Shown one piece after another: positions 1 to 10,300 of a DNA stretch of 64,000 nt. The stretch's first letter is position 1; every line of letters starts with the position of its first letter. The stretch comes from Stutzerimonas stutzeri (GTDB lineage Bacteria; Pseudomonadota; Gammaproteobacteria; Pseudomonadales; Pseudomonadaceae). The notes beneath the pieces were generated by a model that worked only from the letters and a program-made list of their open reading frames with translations, made no database searches and was not told the origin of the DNA. Location: NCBI RefSeq assembly GCF_024448985.1, contig NZ_JAMOII010000017.1, positions 1 through 64,000 of the forward strand, in the 5' to 3' direction. The translations under genes and the position numbers were made by a program.

Positions 1-162
1 AGGAGCCTTTCATCGCCGAAGGATGAGCGAGCGACGCGGTGCCTTCAGAAACGGCAGTGAGGGTCGATACCAGGCTGTTACCAACTACGGGGCCATGCCG
101 GCCCGACGGACCGGTGACTGCATCGCACGCGAATCTACGCACGCTTCCAAAGGAACACTTTC

Positions 163-1794
163 ATGATTCACCTGACAACCGCCCAGCGACTGAGCCTTGG
201 GTTTGGCCTGATTCTGGCGATGATTATTGTTATCGGCCTCGTGGGAGTTCAACGTGTCGGCTACATCAAGCAGACCCTGACCCAGAGCGTGGGCGCGCCA
301 GCCAAGCAGCGCTACGCGATCGACTTCCGCGGCAGCGTCCATGATCGTGCCATTGCCATACGCGATGCAGTCTTGGTTGAAAGCGACAATGAGCTGCGTA
401 CGCAGCTCAATGAAATCGAGCGGCTGAAAGCCTTTTACAAAGACGCTGCCATGGCAATGGACGCGCTTTTTGCCGCTGGAGTAGCAGACCCGGAAGAGCT
501 GCGCCTGCTGGACGCCATCAGGGACATCGAACGCGCCGCGCTGCCGCAAACCGATGCGCTGCTTGCACAGCGCCAGCAAGGCCGGAGCGACGAGGCGAAG
601 ACGCTGCTGCTGCGCGATGTCGCACCGGCTTACACCGAATGGCTCAAGCGCATCAATGCGTTCATCGATTAACAGGAACGAATCCTGAAGCAAGACCTGA
701 CCAGCGTCAGCTCGGCGGCTGGAAGTTTCCTGAACATGATCTTCGTCCTGCTTACCCTGGCGATCCTGTGCAGTATCGCGGTCACCTGGATCATCATCCG
801 CTGGCTCAAGTCCACGCTGGGCGCCGAGCCTGATCAGGTCGCGCATGCCATCGACCAGCTGGCGAAAGGGCAGCTTTCCCTCGATGTGCACACGGACTAT
901 CCCGATAGCGTTATGGGCGCGATCCGGACCATGGCGGTGCACTTGGCCGAAACCATCGGCCAGGTGCGCCAGGTGGCAGATGAGCTAACGGGGTCATCTG
1001 GAAAACTGCAGGGGATTTCCGGTGAGAACAGCCAGCAAATCCGCATGCAGATTCATGAGGCCGAGCTAATGGCGACCGCTATTTCACAGATGTCGGCCAC
1101 CATGAGTGAGGTGGCGGGCTATGCAGCCAAAGCCGCGGAAGCGACCCACAACGCCAACGGTGAAGTAACGATCGGCAATCGCGTCGTCACCGAAACGGCG
1201 CAGGCGATTCAGCATTTGGCGCTGACCCTGGATGACGCCGTCGAGCGCGTCCAGGAGGTTTCCCGAGACAGCCAGAACATCGAAAACATCATCGGCGTCA
1301 TTACGGCGATTGCAGAGCAAACCAACCTGCTCGCGCTGAACGCAGCCATCGAAGCGGCAAGGGCTGGCGAACAGGGGCGGGGATTCGCGGTGGTGGCTGA
1401 CGAGGTGCGATCCCTGGCGAACCGAACCAAGGATTCGACCCAGGAAATCCGCGCCATGATTGGCCAATTGCACGACGGAGTCGGCAAAGCGGCAGAGGTG
1501 ATGGACCAAAGCCGCCGGCTCGCCGGGCAGGCGGTGGAGCAGACCGCTCAAGCGGAGCAGTCTCTGGCTCGAATCAATCTGGAGGTTGGGGCAATCAGCG
1601 ACATGAACGTTCAGATCGCCAATGCAGCGAACGAGCAATCTAGCGTTGCCGAAAACCTCAACCGCAACATCACTCACATCAACGACGCAACGCAGCAGAC
1701 CTCCACCGGCTCCGAGCAGGTCGCGGTAGCCAGCAAGGCATTGGCTGGCCTGGCCAGGAAACTGTCGGAAAGGGTGAGGCTCTTCAGCGTCTAG
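163..1794 (+). pseudogene. Methyl-accepting chemotaxis protein interrupted by an in-frame stop
   Basis: This reads as one chemoreceptor gene cut by a TAA at 670-672. Both halves are in the same frame, and the codons between the stop and the ATG at 736 are open. The first part has a membrane helix at about residues 10-30 and a four-helix-bundle type periplasmic domain. After the stop come the second membrane helix (about residues 192-215), a HAMP region and the cytoplasmic signalling hairpin with the conserved tip [19 protein letters not shown] near residue 384. A family member would normally be one 540-residue protein. The residue replaced by the stop is probably a tyrosine or another aromatic (context NAFID-stop-QE). 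Restart at ATG 736 could give a receptor without its sensor domain. The other explanations are a recent nonsense mutation or a sequencing error. Confidence 0.85.
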
Positions 1795-1836
1795 CCCAAA
1801 TGCTGAGGCCTCGGGATCGGGTTTCGCCAAGAAGTT

Positions 1837-1857
1837 GAGCGAGCCCGCAGCTCGCTC
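1837..1857. terminator. Possible hairpin between convergent genes
   Basis: A perfect 7-bp inverted repeat (GAGCGAG at 1837-1843, CTCGCTC at 1851-1857) with a 7-nt loop lies between the convergent chemoreceptor and LysR genes and touches the LysR stop codon. There is no T-tract on either side, so intrinsic termination is uncertain. Confidence 0.3.
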
Positions 1858-2773
1858 ATAAGCTATCCGGATCGCCGACGAACATCTGGATGCGCGAGCG
1901 CAGCCAGCGCTCTGCTGGGTCGTTGTCCTGCGCGCCGCGCCAGGCCATGGAGAGTTCAAAGTCCTGGCTGGTCTCGAAGGGTAGCGGCTCGGCCCGGACG
2001 CCACCGTTGGCGGCCAGGGCAGCAGCGGCATAGTCGGGCACGGTGGCAACGATATCGGTGCCGGCCAGTAGACTCGACAATCCATTGAACTGCGGCACGG
2101 CCAACACCACCTTGCGCTTGCAGCCGTGCAGCGCCAGTTCTTCGTCGATGTAGCCGTTCAGGTCGCCGGCGAAGGACACCATCGCATGCGGGCGCGAGCA
2201 GTAATCGTCCAGGCTCATGCGGCCTGGGATGCTGTCGGCGCGCAGCAGCATGGGCTTCGGCCGTCTCAGCACTTTGCGCTTGGCATTGGCCGGCAGCTCG
2301 ACGGTGTAGCAGACGCCCACCGAGATTTCCCCGGACGCCAGCAGGCCCGGCATCAAAAGGTAATTGGCGCGCCGCACCACCAGCACCACACCCGGAGCCT
2401 CAGCGCGTATGCGTCTGAGTAATTGAGGCAGCAAGGCGAATTCCACCTCGTCGGTCAAACCGATGCGAAACACCAGTTCGCTGGTTGCCGGATCGAAAGT
2501 CGAGGCGCGGCTCACCGCGGTGGAAATCGAATCCAGCGCAGGCGAGAGCAAGCCGGCGATTTCCTGTGCGCGAGCAGTAGGCTCCATGCTGCGGCCCGTA
2601 CGCACGAACAGCGGATCGTCGAACAGCGTGCGCAGACGAGCCAAAGCGGCGCTGATTGCCGGCTGTCCGAGAAACAGCTTTTCAGCCGCCCGCGTCACGC
2701 TGCGCTCGTGCATCAGCGTTTCGAAGACGATCAGCAGATTGAGATCCAGGCGGCGGAGGTCGTTGCGATTCAT
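1856..2773 (-). CDS. LysR family transcriptional regulator
   Basis: The 305-residue protein has the standard LysR layout: an N-terminal winged helix-turn-helix at about residues 9-66 (SVTRAAEKLFLGQPAISAAL is the recognition region), followed by a periplasmic-binding-like effector domain. Length is normal for the family. The motif pattern DLNLLIVFETLMHERSVTRA resembles the NodD/NahR-type subgroup. It is divergent from the oxidoreductase that starts at 3037, with a 263-bp shared region, so that oxidoreductase is the likely target. The effector is unknown. Confidence 0.9.
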   Translation of the reverse strand: MNRNDLRRLDLNLLIVFETLMHERSVTRAAEKLFLGQPAISAALARLRTLFDDPLFVRTGRSMEPTARAQEIAGLLSPALDSISTAVSRASTFDPATSELVFRIGLTDEVEFALLPQLLRRIRAEAPGVVLVVRRANYLLMPGLLASGEISVGVCYTVELPANAKRKVLRRPKPMLLRADSIPGRMSLDDYCSRPHAMVSFAGDLNGYIDEELALHGCKRKVVLAVPQFNGLSSLLAGTDIVATVPDYAAAALAANGGVRAEPLPFETSQDFELSMAWRGAQDNDPAERWLRSRIQMFVGDPDSL

Positions 2774-2907
2774 GCCATTTCATTCATGCGTGTGTCACGC
2801 AGGAAGCTGCGGGACCTTCAGGGTGCGTCTGCATTCTAGACAGATCGGGGTGACGCCGGCATGTCCATTTCCGCTTTGCAATGACATAAACCTGCAGAGC
2901 GGGATGC

Positions 2908-2923
2908 GGCTTTACGTACAGCC
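2908..2923. promoter_or_regulatory. Candidate LysR operator, near-palindrome
   Basis: GGCTTTACGTACAGCC is a near-perfect dyad (14 of 16 bases symmetric) in the divergent region between the LysR gene and the MDR oxidoreductase. Its location and symmetry suit a LysR site. No footprint or conservation evidence is available from the sequence alone. Confidence 0.3.
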
Positions 2924-3036
2924 GAACATCATTGGCGCGCATGGCGACTATCGAACGGAATGCGGGCATCGCGGCTGGAGTTGTGCCGACAGTGCAGATA
3001 GAGTCGCTAATACAGTAGTAATCGAGGGGTCTTTCA

Positions 3037-4053
3037 ATGTCCCGCATGATCCGTTTCCATCAGTTCGGCCCTGCCGAAGTGCTGCGCTATGAACAGCAGG
3101 ACGTGCCACGGCCAGGTCCTGGTGAAGTGCTGATCAACGTAAACGCGATTGGCATCAGCTGGAGCGATGTGCTCTGGCGGCAAGACCTTGCGCCACGCCA
3201 TGCACAGCTGCCGGCCGGACTCGGCTGCGAAGTCGCTGGTGAAGTGCTGGCGGTGGGCGACGAGGTGGATGGTTTCGTCATTGGCGATCGGGTCGCGAGC
3301 TTCCTAGCTCATGACCTCAACCAGTATCCGTTGTACGGCGAGCAGGTACTGTTGCCTCAGTTCTCTCTTGTTCACTATCCGGACATGCTCAGCCCGGTCG
3401 AAGCCAGCGTGCATTACATGCCGGCGTTGGTCGCCTACTTCGCGTTGGTCGAACTGGCGCAACTCGAGCCCGGACAGCATGTTTTGGTGACCCAAGCGAG
3501 TCGTTGCACCGGACCGATCGCCGTGCAGTTGGCCAAGGCATTAGGCGCCCGGGTGATAGCCACCTGTGAGACCGCAGAAGATCGCGACTTTCTCCAGACG
3601 CTGGGCGCCGAAACGGTGATCGTCACCGAAGAGGAAGACTTGGTTGGTCGCCTGCAGAAAATCACCGCTGGCGCGGGCGTCGAGGTGGTGCTCGACGCGT
3701 GTGGCGGTCCTCAGATGAAGCTTCTAGGCGATGTCATCGCGCCACGCGGAAAGCTGATCCTTTACGGGCTCAACGGCGGCAACGAGACAGCTTTTCCAGC
3801 GTGTGCGGCGTTCAAGAAAAACTTCAAATTCTTCCTTCATTGTTTGTGCGATTTCACCGGACAACCGGAATTGGGCATCGAGCAGAACCGTGACGCGGTC
3901 CGACGCGCGCTGCTGCACATCAACCAGCTCACCGCCGATCGGCTGATTACGCCGCAGATCGATAAGGTGTTCGGGTTCGATGAGGTGGTAGCGGCGCACA
4001 AATATGTCGAAAGCGGCACCCCGCGCGGTCGGGTCGCGCTGCGCGTCGATTGA
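3037..4053 (+). CDS. MDR family NAD(P)H-dependent oxidoreductase (quinone reductase-like)
   Basis: The 338-residue protein belongs to the medium-chain dehydrogenase/reductase superfamily. The N-terminal GroES-like domain (residues 1-125) has the pattern GPGEVLINVNAIGISWSDVL. The catalytic zinc ligands and the four-cysteine structural zinc loop are absent, which points to the quinone oxidoreductase branch. The Rossmann segment starts near residue 148 (HVLVTQASRCTGPIAVQLAK); the usual small residues in the nucleotide loop are replaced by RCT, which is unusual. A GAGGGG ribosome-binding site precedes the ATG. It is divergent from the LysR gene, its probable regulator. The substrate is unknown. 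Confidence 0.8.
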   Translation: MSRMIRFHQFGPAEVLRYEQQDVPRPGPGEVLINVNAIGISWSDVLWRQDLAPRHAQLPAGLGCEVAGEVLAVGDEVDGFVIGDRVASFLAHDLNQYPLYGEQVLLPQFSLVHYPDMLSPVEASVHYMPALVAYFALVELAQLEPGQHVLVTQASRCTGPIAVQLAKALGARVIATCETAEDRDFLQTLGAETVIVTEEEDLVGRLQKITAGAGVEVVLDACGGPQMKLLGDVIAPRGKLILYGLNGGNETAFPACAAFKKNFKFFLHCLCDFTGQPELGIEQNRDAVRRALLHINQLTADRLITPQIDKVFGFDEVVAAHKYVESGTPRGRVALRVD

Positions 4054-4059
4054 TTTCCC

Positions 4060-4181
4060 GTAGGGCCGAACTTGTTCGGTCGGTGGATGCACAGTGCAGT
4101 TACTGGCCGAATAAATTCGGCCCTACAGGTGAAGCGGCGGTGTCCGGTCTGGGATTTCGGTAATCGGGGTCAGGGCCTCTC
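4060..4181. repeat. Hairpin repeat, copy 1
   Basis: This unit starts with a 67-nt hairpin element (4060-4126) whose ends are GTAGGGCCGAA and TTCGGCCCTAC, followed by about 55 bp of similar flank. The same unit recurs 156 bp downstream. The outer arms are perfect complements of 11 bp, and an inner TTGTTCGG/CCGAATAA pair extends the stem. It lies between the oxidoreductase and the SDR operon and could act as a transcription barrier or as a non-autonomous mobile repeat. Confidence 0.85.
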
Positions 4182-4215
4182 GTTTTATAGCAACGCTGCG
4201 CGCCGGTTGACTCTA

Positions 4216-4338
4216 GTAGGGCCGAACTTGTTCGGTCAGTGGATGCACAGTGCAGTTGATAGCCGAATAAATTCGGCCCTACAGGTGAAGCGGGCGGCGC
4301 CGGTTAGGGATTTCAGTGGCCTGATTCAGGGGCCTCTC
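4216..4338. repeat. Hairpin repeat, copy 2
   Basis: Second copy of the unit at 4060-4181. The 67-nt hairpin core (4216-4282) differs from copy 1 at only a few positions, all near its middle, and the flank to about 4338 is recognisably similar but more diverged. The tandem arrangement suggests local duplication. The whole 4054-4415 stretch has no supportable gene; the open frame across it is composed of the repeats. Confidence 0.85.
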
Positions 4339-4415
4339 ATCGCTTCACAGAAACTTTTCCTTCGCCGTTCAAGTCCTCCGAAGACAGCTAATTCACTCGA
4401 CGGAGGAAAAAACAC

Positions 4416-5273
<858 letters not shown>

Positions 5274-5298
5274 GCACCAGTCGACAGGAGAAAAGCTT

Positions 5299-6294
5299 AT
5301 GCCTCGCACGATCTGGAAGGGCGCCGTCAGTTTCGGCTTGGTTCATATTCCCGTCGCGCTGGTGCCGGCCACCACCCGCACGGGTATCGATTTCGATTGG
5401 CTGGACAAGCGCAGCATGGACCGGGTCGGTTACAAGCGCATCAACAAGACCACCGGCGAGGACATCGATAGCGAGAACATCGTCAAGGGCGTCGAGTACG
5501 AGAAGGGCCACTACGTTGTGATCAGCGACGAAGAGATCAAGGCCGCGCACCCGAAGGCGACGCAGACGGTGGATATCGTCGCCTTCGTCGATGCCAAGGA
5601 CATTTCGTTCCTCTATATCGATACGCCGTACTACCTGACGCCCGACCGGCGAGGCGAAAAGGTCTATGCGCTACTTCGCGAAACCTTGATCCAGACCGGC
5701 AAGGTCGGCATCGCCAACGTCGTACTGCGCAACAAGCAGCACCTGGCGGTAGTGATGCCGCTGGGCAAAGCGTTGGTGATGAACACGCTACGTTGGGCTG
5801 AGGAAGTGCGGGGGCTGGAGTACCTTGAGATGAAGGACGAAGCGCTCAATGCCGATCTCAACCCGCGCGAGCTGGACATGGCCAAGCGACTGGTCGAGGA
5901 CATGAGCGACGAGTGGAATCCCGACCAGTACAAGGACACGTTTCAGGACCAGATCATGGACCTGGTCGAAACCAAGGCCCGCGAAGGCAAACTCGAAGCC
6001 GTGGGTGGGCCGGAGGAAGCAGTCGATCGCCGCAGCGCCGATGTCATCGACCTGACCGAACTGCTCAAGCGCAGCCTGGCCGGGAAGGCTGCCAAAAAAG
6101 CCCCGGTCGAAGAGGTAGACGACGAAGACGATGCCGAGGAACAGGCGCCGCCGCCCAAGCGCACGGCGAGCAAAAGCGCCGCCAGCAAGGCCAAGGCACC
6201 GGCCAAGTCCACGGCAAGCAAATCCACTGGCAGCAAATCGTCCACCACAAGCAAGAGTGCAGCCAGTAAGTCCACCAGGAAAAAAGCCAGCTGA
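5299..6294 (+). CDS. ku: Ku protein, non-homologous end joining
   Basis: The 331-residue bacterial Ku forms a homodimeric ring on DNA ends and recruits LigD. The N-terminus (MPRTIWKGAVSFGLVHIPVA) is diagnostic, and the Ku core runs to about residue 255. Beyond it lies a long low-complexity tail, first an acidic stretch (EEVDDEDDAEE, about residues 271-285) and then Lys/Ser/Ala repeats to the end. Bacterial Ku proteins commonly have a basic C-terminus involved in DNA binding, but this one is long and has a distinct acidic-to-basic switch. AGGAG precedes the ATG. The polymerase-domain gene follows after 14 bp. Confidence 0.95.
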   Translation: MPRTIWKGAVSFGLVHIPVALVPATTRTGIDFDWLDKRSMDRVGYKRINKTTGEDIDSENIVKGVEYEKGHYVVISDEEIKAAHPKATQTVDIVAFVDAKDISFLYIDTPYYLTPDRRGEKVYALLRETLIQTGKVGIANVVLRNKQHLAVVMPLGKALVMNTLRWAEEVRGLEYLEMKDEALNADLNPRELDMAKRLVEDMSDEWNPDQYKDTFQDQIMDLVETKAREGKLEAVGGPEEAVDRRSADVIDLTELLKRSLAGKAAKKAPVEEVDDEDDAEEQAPPPKRTASKSAASKAKAPAKSTASKSTGSKSSTTSKSAASKSTRKKAS

Positions 6295-6308
6295 TAGCGA
6301 GGAGCCTC

Positions 6309-7232
6309 ATGTCAGCAGCGTCCGGCAAGAGCAAACGCCCCGATGTGGGCGGCATCGGTATCAGCAGTCCGCAACGCGTCATCGATGCGCAAAGCGGCGC
6401 CACCAAGTTGCAGCTGGCTGAATACTATCTGTCGGTGGGCAATTGGCTGACGCCGCATCTGGCCGGACGCCCGCTGTCCATCGTCCGCGCGCCGGACGGA
6501 GTGGATGGAGACAGTTTCTTCCAGCGCCATTGCGGCCGGCTGAAAATGCCGCACATGCGCGTGCTGGACAAATCCCTCGACCCTGAACACGCCCGCCTGA
6601 TCCAGGCCGACAGCATCACGGCAGTGGTTGAGGCGGCGCAGATGGGCACCGTCGAGTTTCATACCTGGAACGCCCGCAGCGATCGTATCGATCGACCGGA
6701 CCGAATCGTCTTCGACCTCGATCCGGACCCCGCGCTTCCGTGGTCGAGTATGGTCGAGGCGACCTGTCTGACGCTCGATCTGCTCGACGAGCTAGGCCTC
6801 AATGCGTTTCTCAAAACCAGCGGTGGCCGCGGCATGCACGTGGTGGTGCCGATTGATCGCCGTCAGGGTTGGGATTGCATCAACGAGTTCGCTCGCGGCG
6901 TGACGATGCGCCTGGCCCGAGAAGAGCCAGACAAGTTCGCGGAGAAGATGGGGCCGAAGAATCGAATCGGCAAGATATTCGTCGACTACCTGCGCAATCA
7001 GCGCGGTGCCAGCACCGTCGCGGCCTATTCGGTTCGCGCACGGCCCGGCTTGCCGGTATCGGTGCCTATCGGTCGCGACGAGCTGGAGCAGATCGCCGGG
7101 GCGAACCAGTGGAACATCCTAAACCTGCATCAACGCTTGGCGGAGCGGTCTGGCGATCCTTGGTCTGATTACGCATCGACTCGCCAATCCATATCGGCTT
7201 CGTTGTTAAAAGCACTCGCGCAAGACGGGTGA
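6309..7232 (+). CDS. Stand-alone LigD-type polymerase domain protein
   Basis: The 307-residue protein corresponds to the polymerase (PolDom, archaeo-eukaryotic primase fold) of LigD without ligase or phosphoesterase parts. The metal-binding pair is in FDLDPDPALPWSSM (D136 and D138), followed by FLKTSGGRGMHVVVP and the RIGKIFVDYLRNQRGAST block. Such enzymes extend or fill DNA ends with a preference for ribonucleotides. It sits 14 bp after ku with a GAGG ribosome-binding site. It is clearly similar to the C-terminal third of the LigD encoded at 45781-48333, so the genome carries two such polymerases. Confidence 0.93.
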   Translation: MSAASGKSKRPDVGGIGISSPQRVIDAQSGATKLQLAEYYLSVGNWLTPHLAGRPLSIVRAPDGVDGDSFFQRHCGRLKMPHMRVLDKSLDPEHARLIQADSITAVVEAAQMGTVEFHTWNARSDRIDRPDRIVFDLDPDPALPWSSMVEATCLTLDLLDELGLNAFLKTSGGRGMHVVVPIDRRQGWDCINEFARGVTMRLAREEPDKFAEKMGPKNRIGKIFVDYLRNQRGASTVAAYSVRARPGLPVSVPIGRDELEQIAGANQWNILNLHQRLAERSGDPWSDYASTRQSISASLLKALAQDG

Positions 7233-7301
7233 CCTTTCTTTTGTCGAATCTCCAGCTAGCCTTTGAACTAGCGTAGCGAACATGCACCTAACCCATCAGC
7301 A

Positions 7302-7334
7302 GTCTGCAATAACCGCCGTAGAGCGGTTGCAGAC
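7302..7334. promoter_or_regulatory. Hairpin in the fdnG leader
   Basis: A 12-bp stem with a 3-nt bulge: GTCTGCA (7302-7308), ATA bulge, ACCGC (7312-7316), loop CGTAGA, GCGGT (7323-7327), TGCAGAC (7328-7334). It is 37 bp upstream of fdnG and 69 bp after the polymerase-domain gene. No T-run follows, so it may be a read-through barrier or a leader structure or operator for fdn. Confidence 0.5.
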
Positions 7335-7371
7335 GTGATGTGCAGTACATAACGAGTAACAGGAGATACCG

Positions 7372-10300
7372 ATGACCGTGCGAGTATCCCGGCGACAGTT
7401 CCTGAAGTTCGGTGCGACCGCTGTAGGCGCATCGAGCATGGCCATGATGGGGTTTGCGCCTGATGAAGCCGTCGCGTCGATTCGTCACTTCAAACTGACC
7501 GGCGCCAAAATTTCTCGCAATATCTGCACCTACTGCTCGGTAGGCTGCGGCATGTTGCTCTACTCACGTGGAGACGGCGCCGCCAACGTGGTCGATCAGA
7601 TCTACCACGTCGAAGGCGATCCGGACCATCCGGTCAGTCGTGGCTCGCTCTGCCCAAGAGGCGCGGGCGTACTCGACTTCATCAACAGCGAATCCCGGGT
7701 CAAATATCCGGAAGTGCGTGAGCCATTCACCAACGAATGGAAGCGCATCAGCTGGGACGAGGCCTTCACGCGCATCGCGCGACACATGAAGGACGACCGC
7801 GACAAGAATTTCGAAACCCATGATGAGCAGGGGCGGCTGGTCAATCGCTGGTTGACGACCTCCATGGTGGCGGCCTCGGCCTGTACCAACGAGACGGCGT
7901 ACATCACGCAGAAGATCACCCGGGCGCTCGGTATTCTGCAACTCGACAACCAGGCGCGCGTTTGACACGGACCAACGGTGGCAGGTCTTGCCCCAACATT
8001 TGGTCGCGGTGCCATGACGAACCACTGGGTCGACATCGCCAATGCTGACGTCATTCTGTCCATGGGCGGCAACTCCGCTGAAGCGCATCCCGTGGGGTTC
8101 CGCTGGGTCATGCATGCCAAGGAGCGCAGCAATGCGGTCCTGATTTCCATCGATCCACGCTTCAACCGCACCACGGCGGTAGCGGATTATCACGCCTGGA
8201 TCCGTACCGGCACGGACATCGTGTTCCTGGGTGGTTTCATCAACTACCTGATCGCATCCGACCGTTACGCTCACGAATACGTGCGTGAATACACCGACGC
8301 CAGCCTGATCGTCGCCGAAGGCTTCGGTTTCGACGAAGGCTTGTTCGTCGGCTACAACCCCGAGGACAGGACCTACAACCGCGAAACCTGGAATTTCGAG
8401 TTGGACGAGCGCGGCTTCGCTCGCTCCGATCCGAGCCTCGAACACCCGCGCTGCGTGTTCCAGCTGATGCGCGAGCATTACAGCCGTTACACCATCGAAC
8501 AGGTGGAAAACGTCTGCGGCATGCCCAAGGAAAAGGTGCAAGAGTTGTGGGACCTGATGGCGCAGACGTCCGCGCCCGACAAGACCATGACCATCCTCTA
8601 CGCCTTGGGCTGGACGCAGCACACCATCGGTTCGCAGATCATCCGTTGCGGCGCGATGGTGCAGTTGCTGCTCGGCAACATGGGCATGCCTGGCGGCGGC
8701 GTGAACGCTTTGCGCGGGCACTCCAACATCCAGGGGCTGACCGATATCGGTCTGCTGTCCAACCTGCTGCCCGGCTACCTCAACCTGCCGTCGGCGAATC
8801 TGCAGACCTACGCCGACTACATGAAGACGCGTATCAAGCCGCCGCTCAGGGAAGGCGAGGTGTCGTACTGGAAGTTCTATGAACGGTTCTTCGTCAGCCT
8901 GATGAAGGACTGGTACGGCGATGTCGCAACGGCCGAGAACAACTGGTGCTACGACTGGCTGCCGAAGCTCTCGGTGCCGATCTACGACGTGCTTTATGCC
9001 ATCAACGACATGACGCTGGGCAAGATGACCGGTGCCTTCTGCCAGGGCTTCAACATCCTGGCGGCGTTTCCGAACAAGGCCAAGGTCATGGATGGCCTGT
9101 CGAAGCTTAAATACTTCGTGATCATGGACCCGCTGACGGTGGAAACCGGCGAGTTCTGGAAGAACTTCGGCGAGTACCACGACGTTGATCCATCGCAGAT
9201 CGGCACGGAGGTATTCCGCCTGCCGACCACCTGCTTCGCGGAGGATGACGGCTCCATCACCAACAGTTCGCGCTGGCTGCAATGGCATGAGAAGAGTGCC
9301 CCCGGCCCCGGCGAGTCGATGACCGATACCGAAATTCTCGGCGAGGTCATGTTGCGGTTGAAGCACATGTACCAGGAGGAGGGCGGTGCGTTCCCCGACC
9401 CGATTCTGAACATGAGCTGGAACTACAAGGACCCGAAATTCCCGAAACCTGCCGAACTGGCTCAGGAATACAACGGCAGGGCGTTGGTGGATCTCACCGA
9501 CGAAGCGGGTAATGTGATCCGCCGCAAAGGGGAGTTGCTGAAAGACTTCAGTGAGCTTCGTGCCGATGGTTCGACGGCCTGCGGTTGCTGGATCTATTCC
9601 GGCGCCTGGACCGAAGAAGGCAACATGATGGCCCGGCGCGACAACTCCGACCCTTACAACACCGGCAACACGCTGGAGTGGGCCTGGGCTTGGCCGATGA
9701 ACCGGCGAATCCTCTACAACCGCGCTTCAGCCCGGCCAGACGGCACGCCATGGGCACCCAACAAAGCGTTCGTCTGGTGGAATGGTGAACGCTGGACCGG
9801 GGCGGATGTACCGGACTTCCCGCTCACATCGCCGCCGTCCCAGGGCGTCGGCCCCTTCATCATCACCCAGTCTGGAGGCGGGCACTTCTTCGCTTGCGAA
9901 TGGCTGAACGAAGGGCCATTCCCGGAGCACTACGAGCCGATGGAGAGCCCCATCGATCGCAACCCGATGAGCCCAAACAACCCATTGGCGATGAGCAATC
10001 CGATCGCTCGCGTCTTCGAGCAGGATCGCGATTCGTTTGGCTCCAACAAGGACTTTCCCTACGCGGCGACGACTTATCGTCTGACCGAGCATTTCCATTA
10101 CTGGACAGTCCATGCGCGGCTCAATGCCATCGCCCAGCCGGAGAAGTTCATCGAGATGGGTGCGGTACTAGCTGAGGAGCTGGGCATCGCTGCGGGCGAC
10201 CGGGTGCGGGTGACGTCCAAACGGGGCTATATCACCGCCGTTGCGGTGGTGACCAAGCGGTTGGTGCCGCTGCAGATCGACGGGCGCACCGTGCATCAGA

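Noticed and set aside
1-162. Possible gene at the window start
   Set aside because: No frame with a family match or convincing start is present; it appears to be the leader of the chemoreceptor gene.
2784-3047. 87-codon open frame on the - strand upstream of the LysR gene
   Set aside because: It fills the divergent promoter region, has no family pattern, and its start overlaps the oxidoreductase start.
7372-7965. A truncated 197-residue formate dehydrogenase fragment followed by a separate 824-residue protein
   Set aside because: The same frame continues through the UGA, the context is the known selenocysteine site and a SECIS hairpin follows, so it is one gene.
7564-9366. 600-codon open frame on the - strand
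   Set aside because: It lies wholly inside fdnG on the opposite strand. Its residues look like an antisense shadow of GC-rich codons, with no family pattern or ribosome-binding site.
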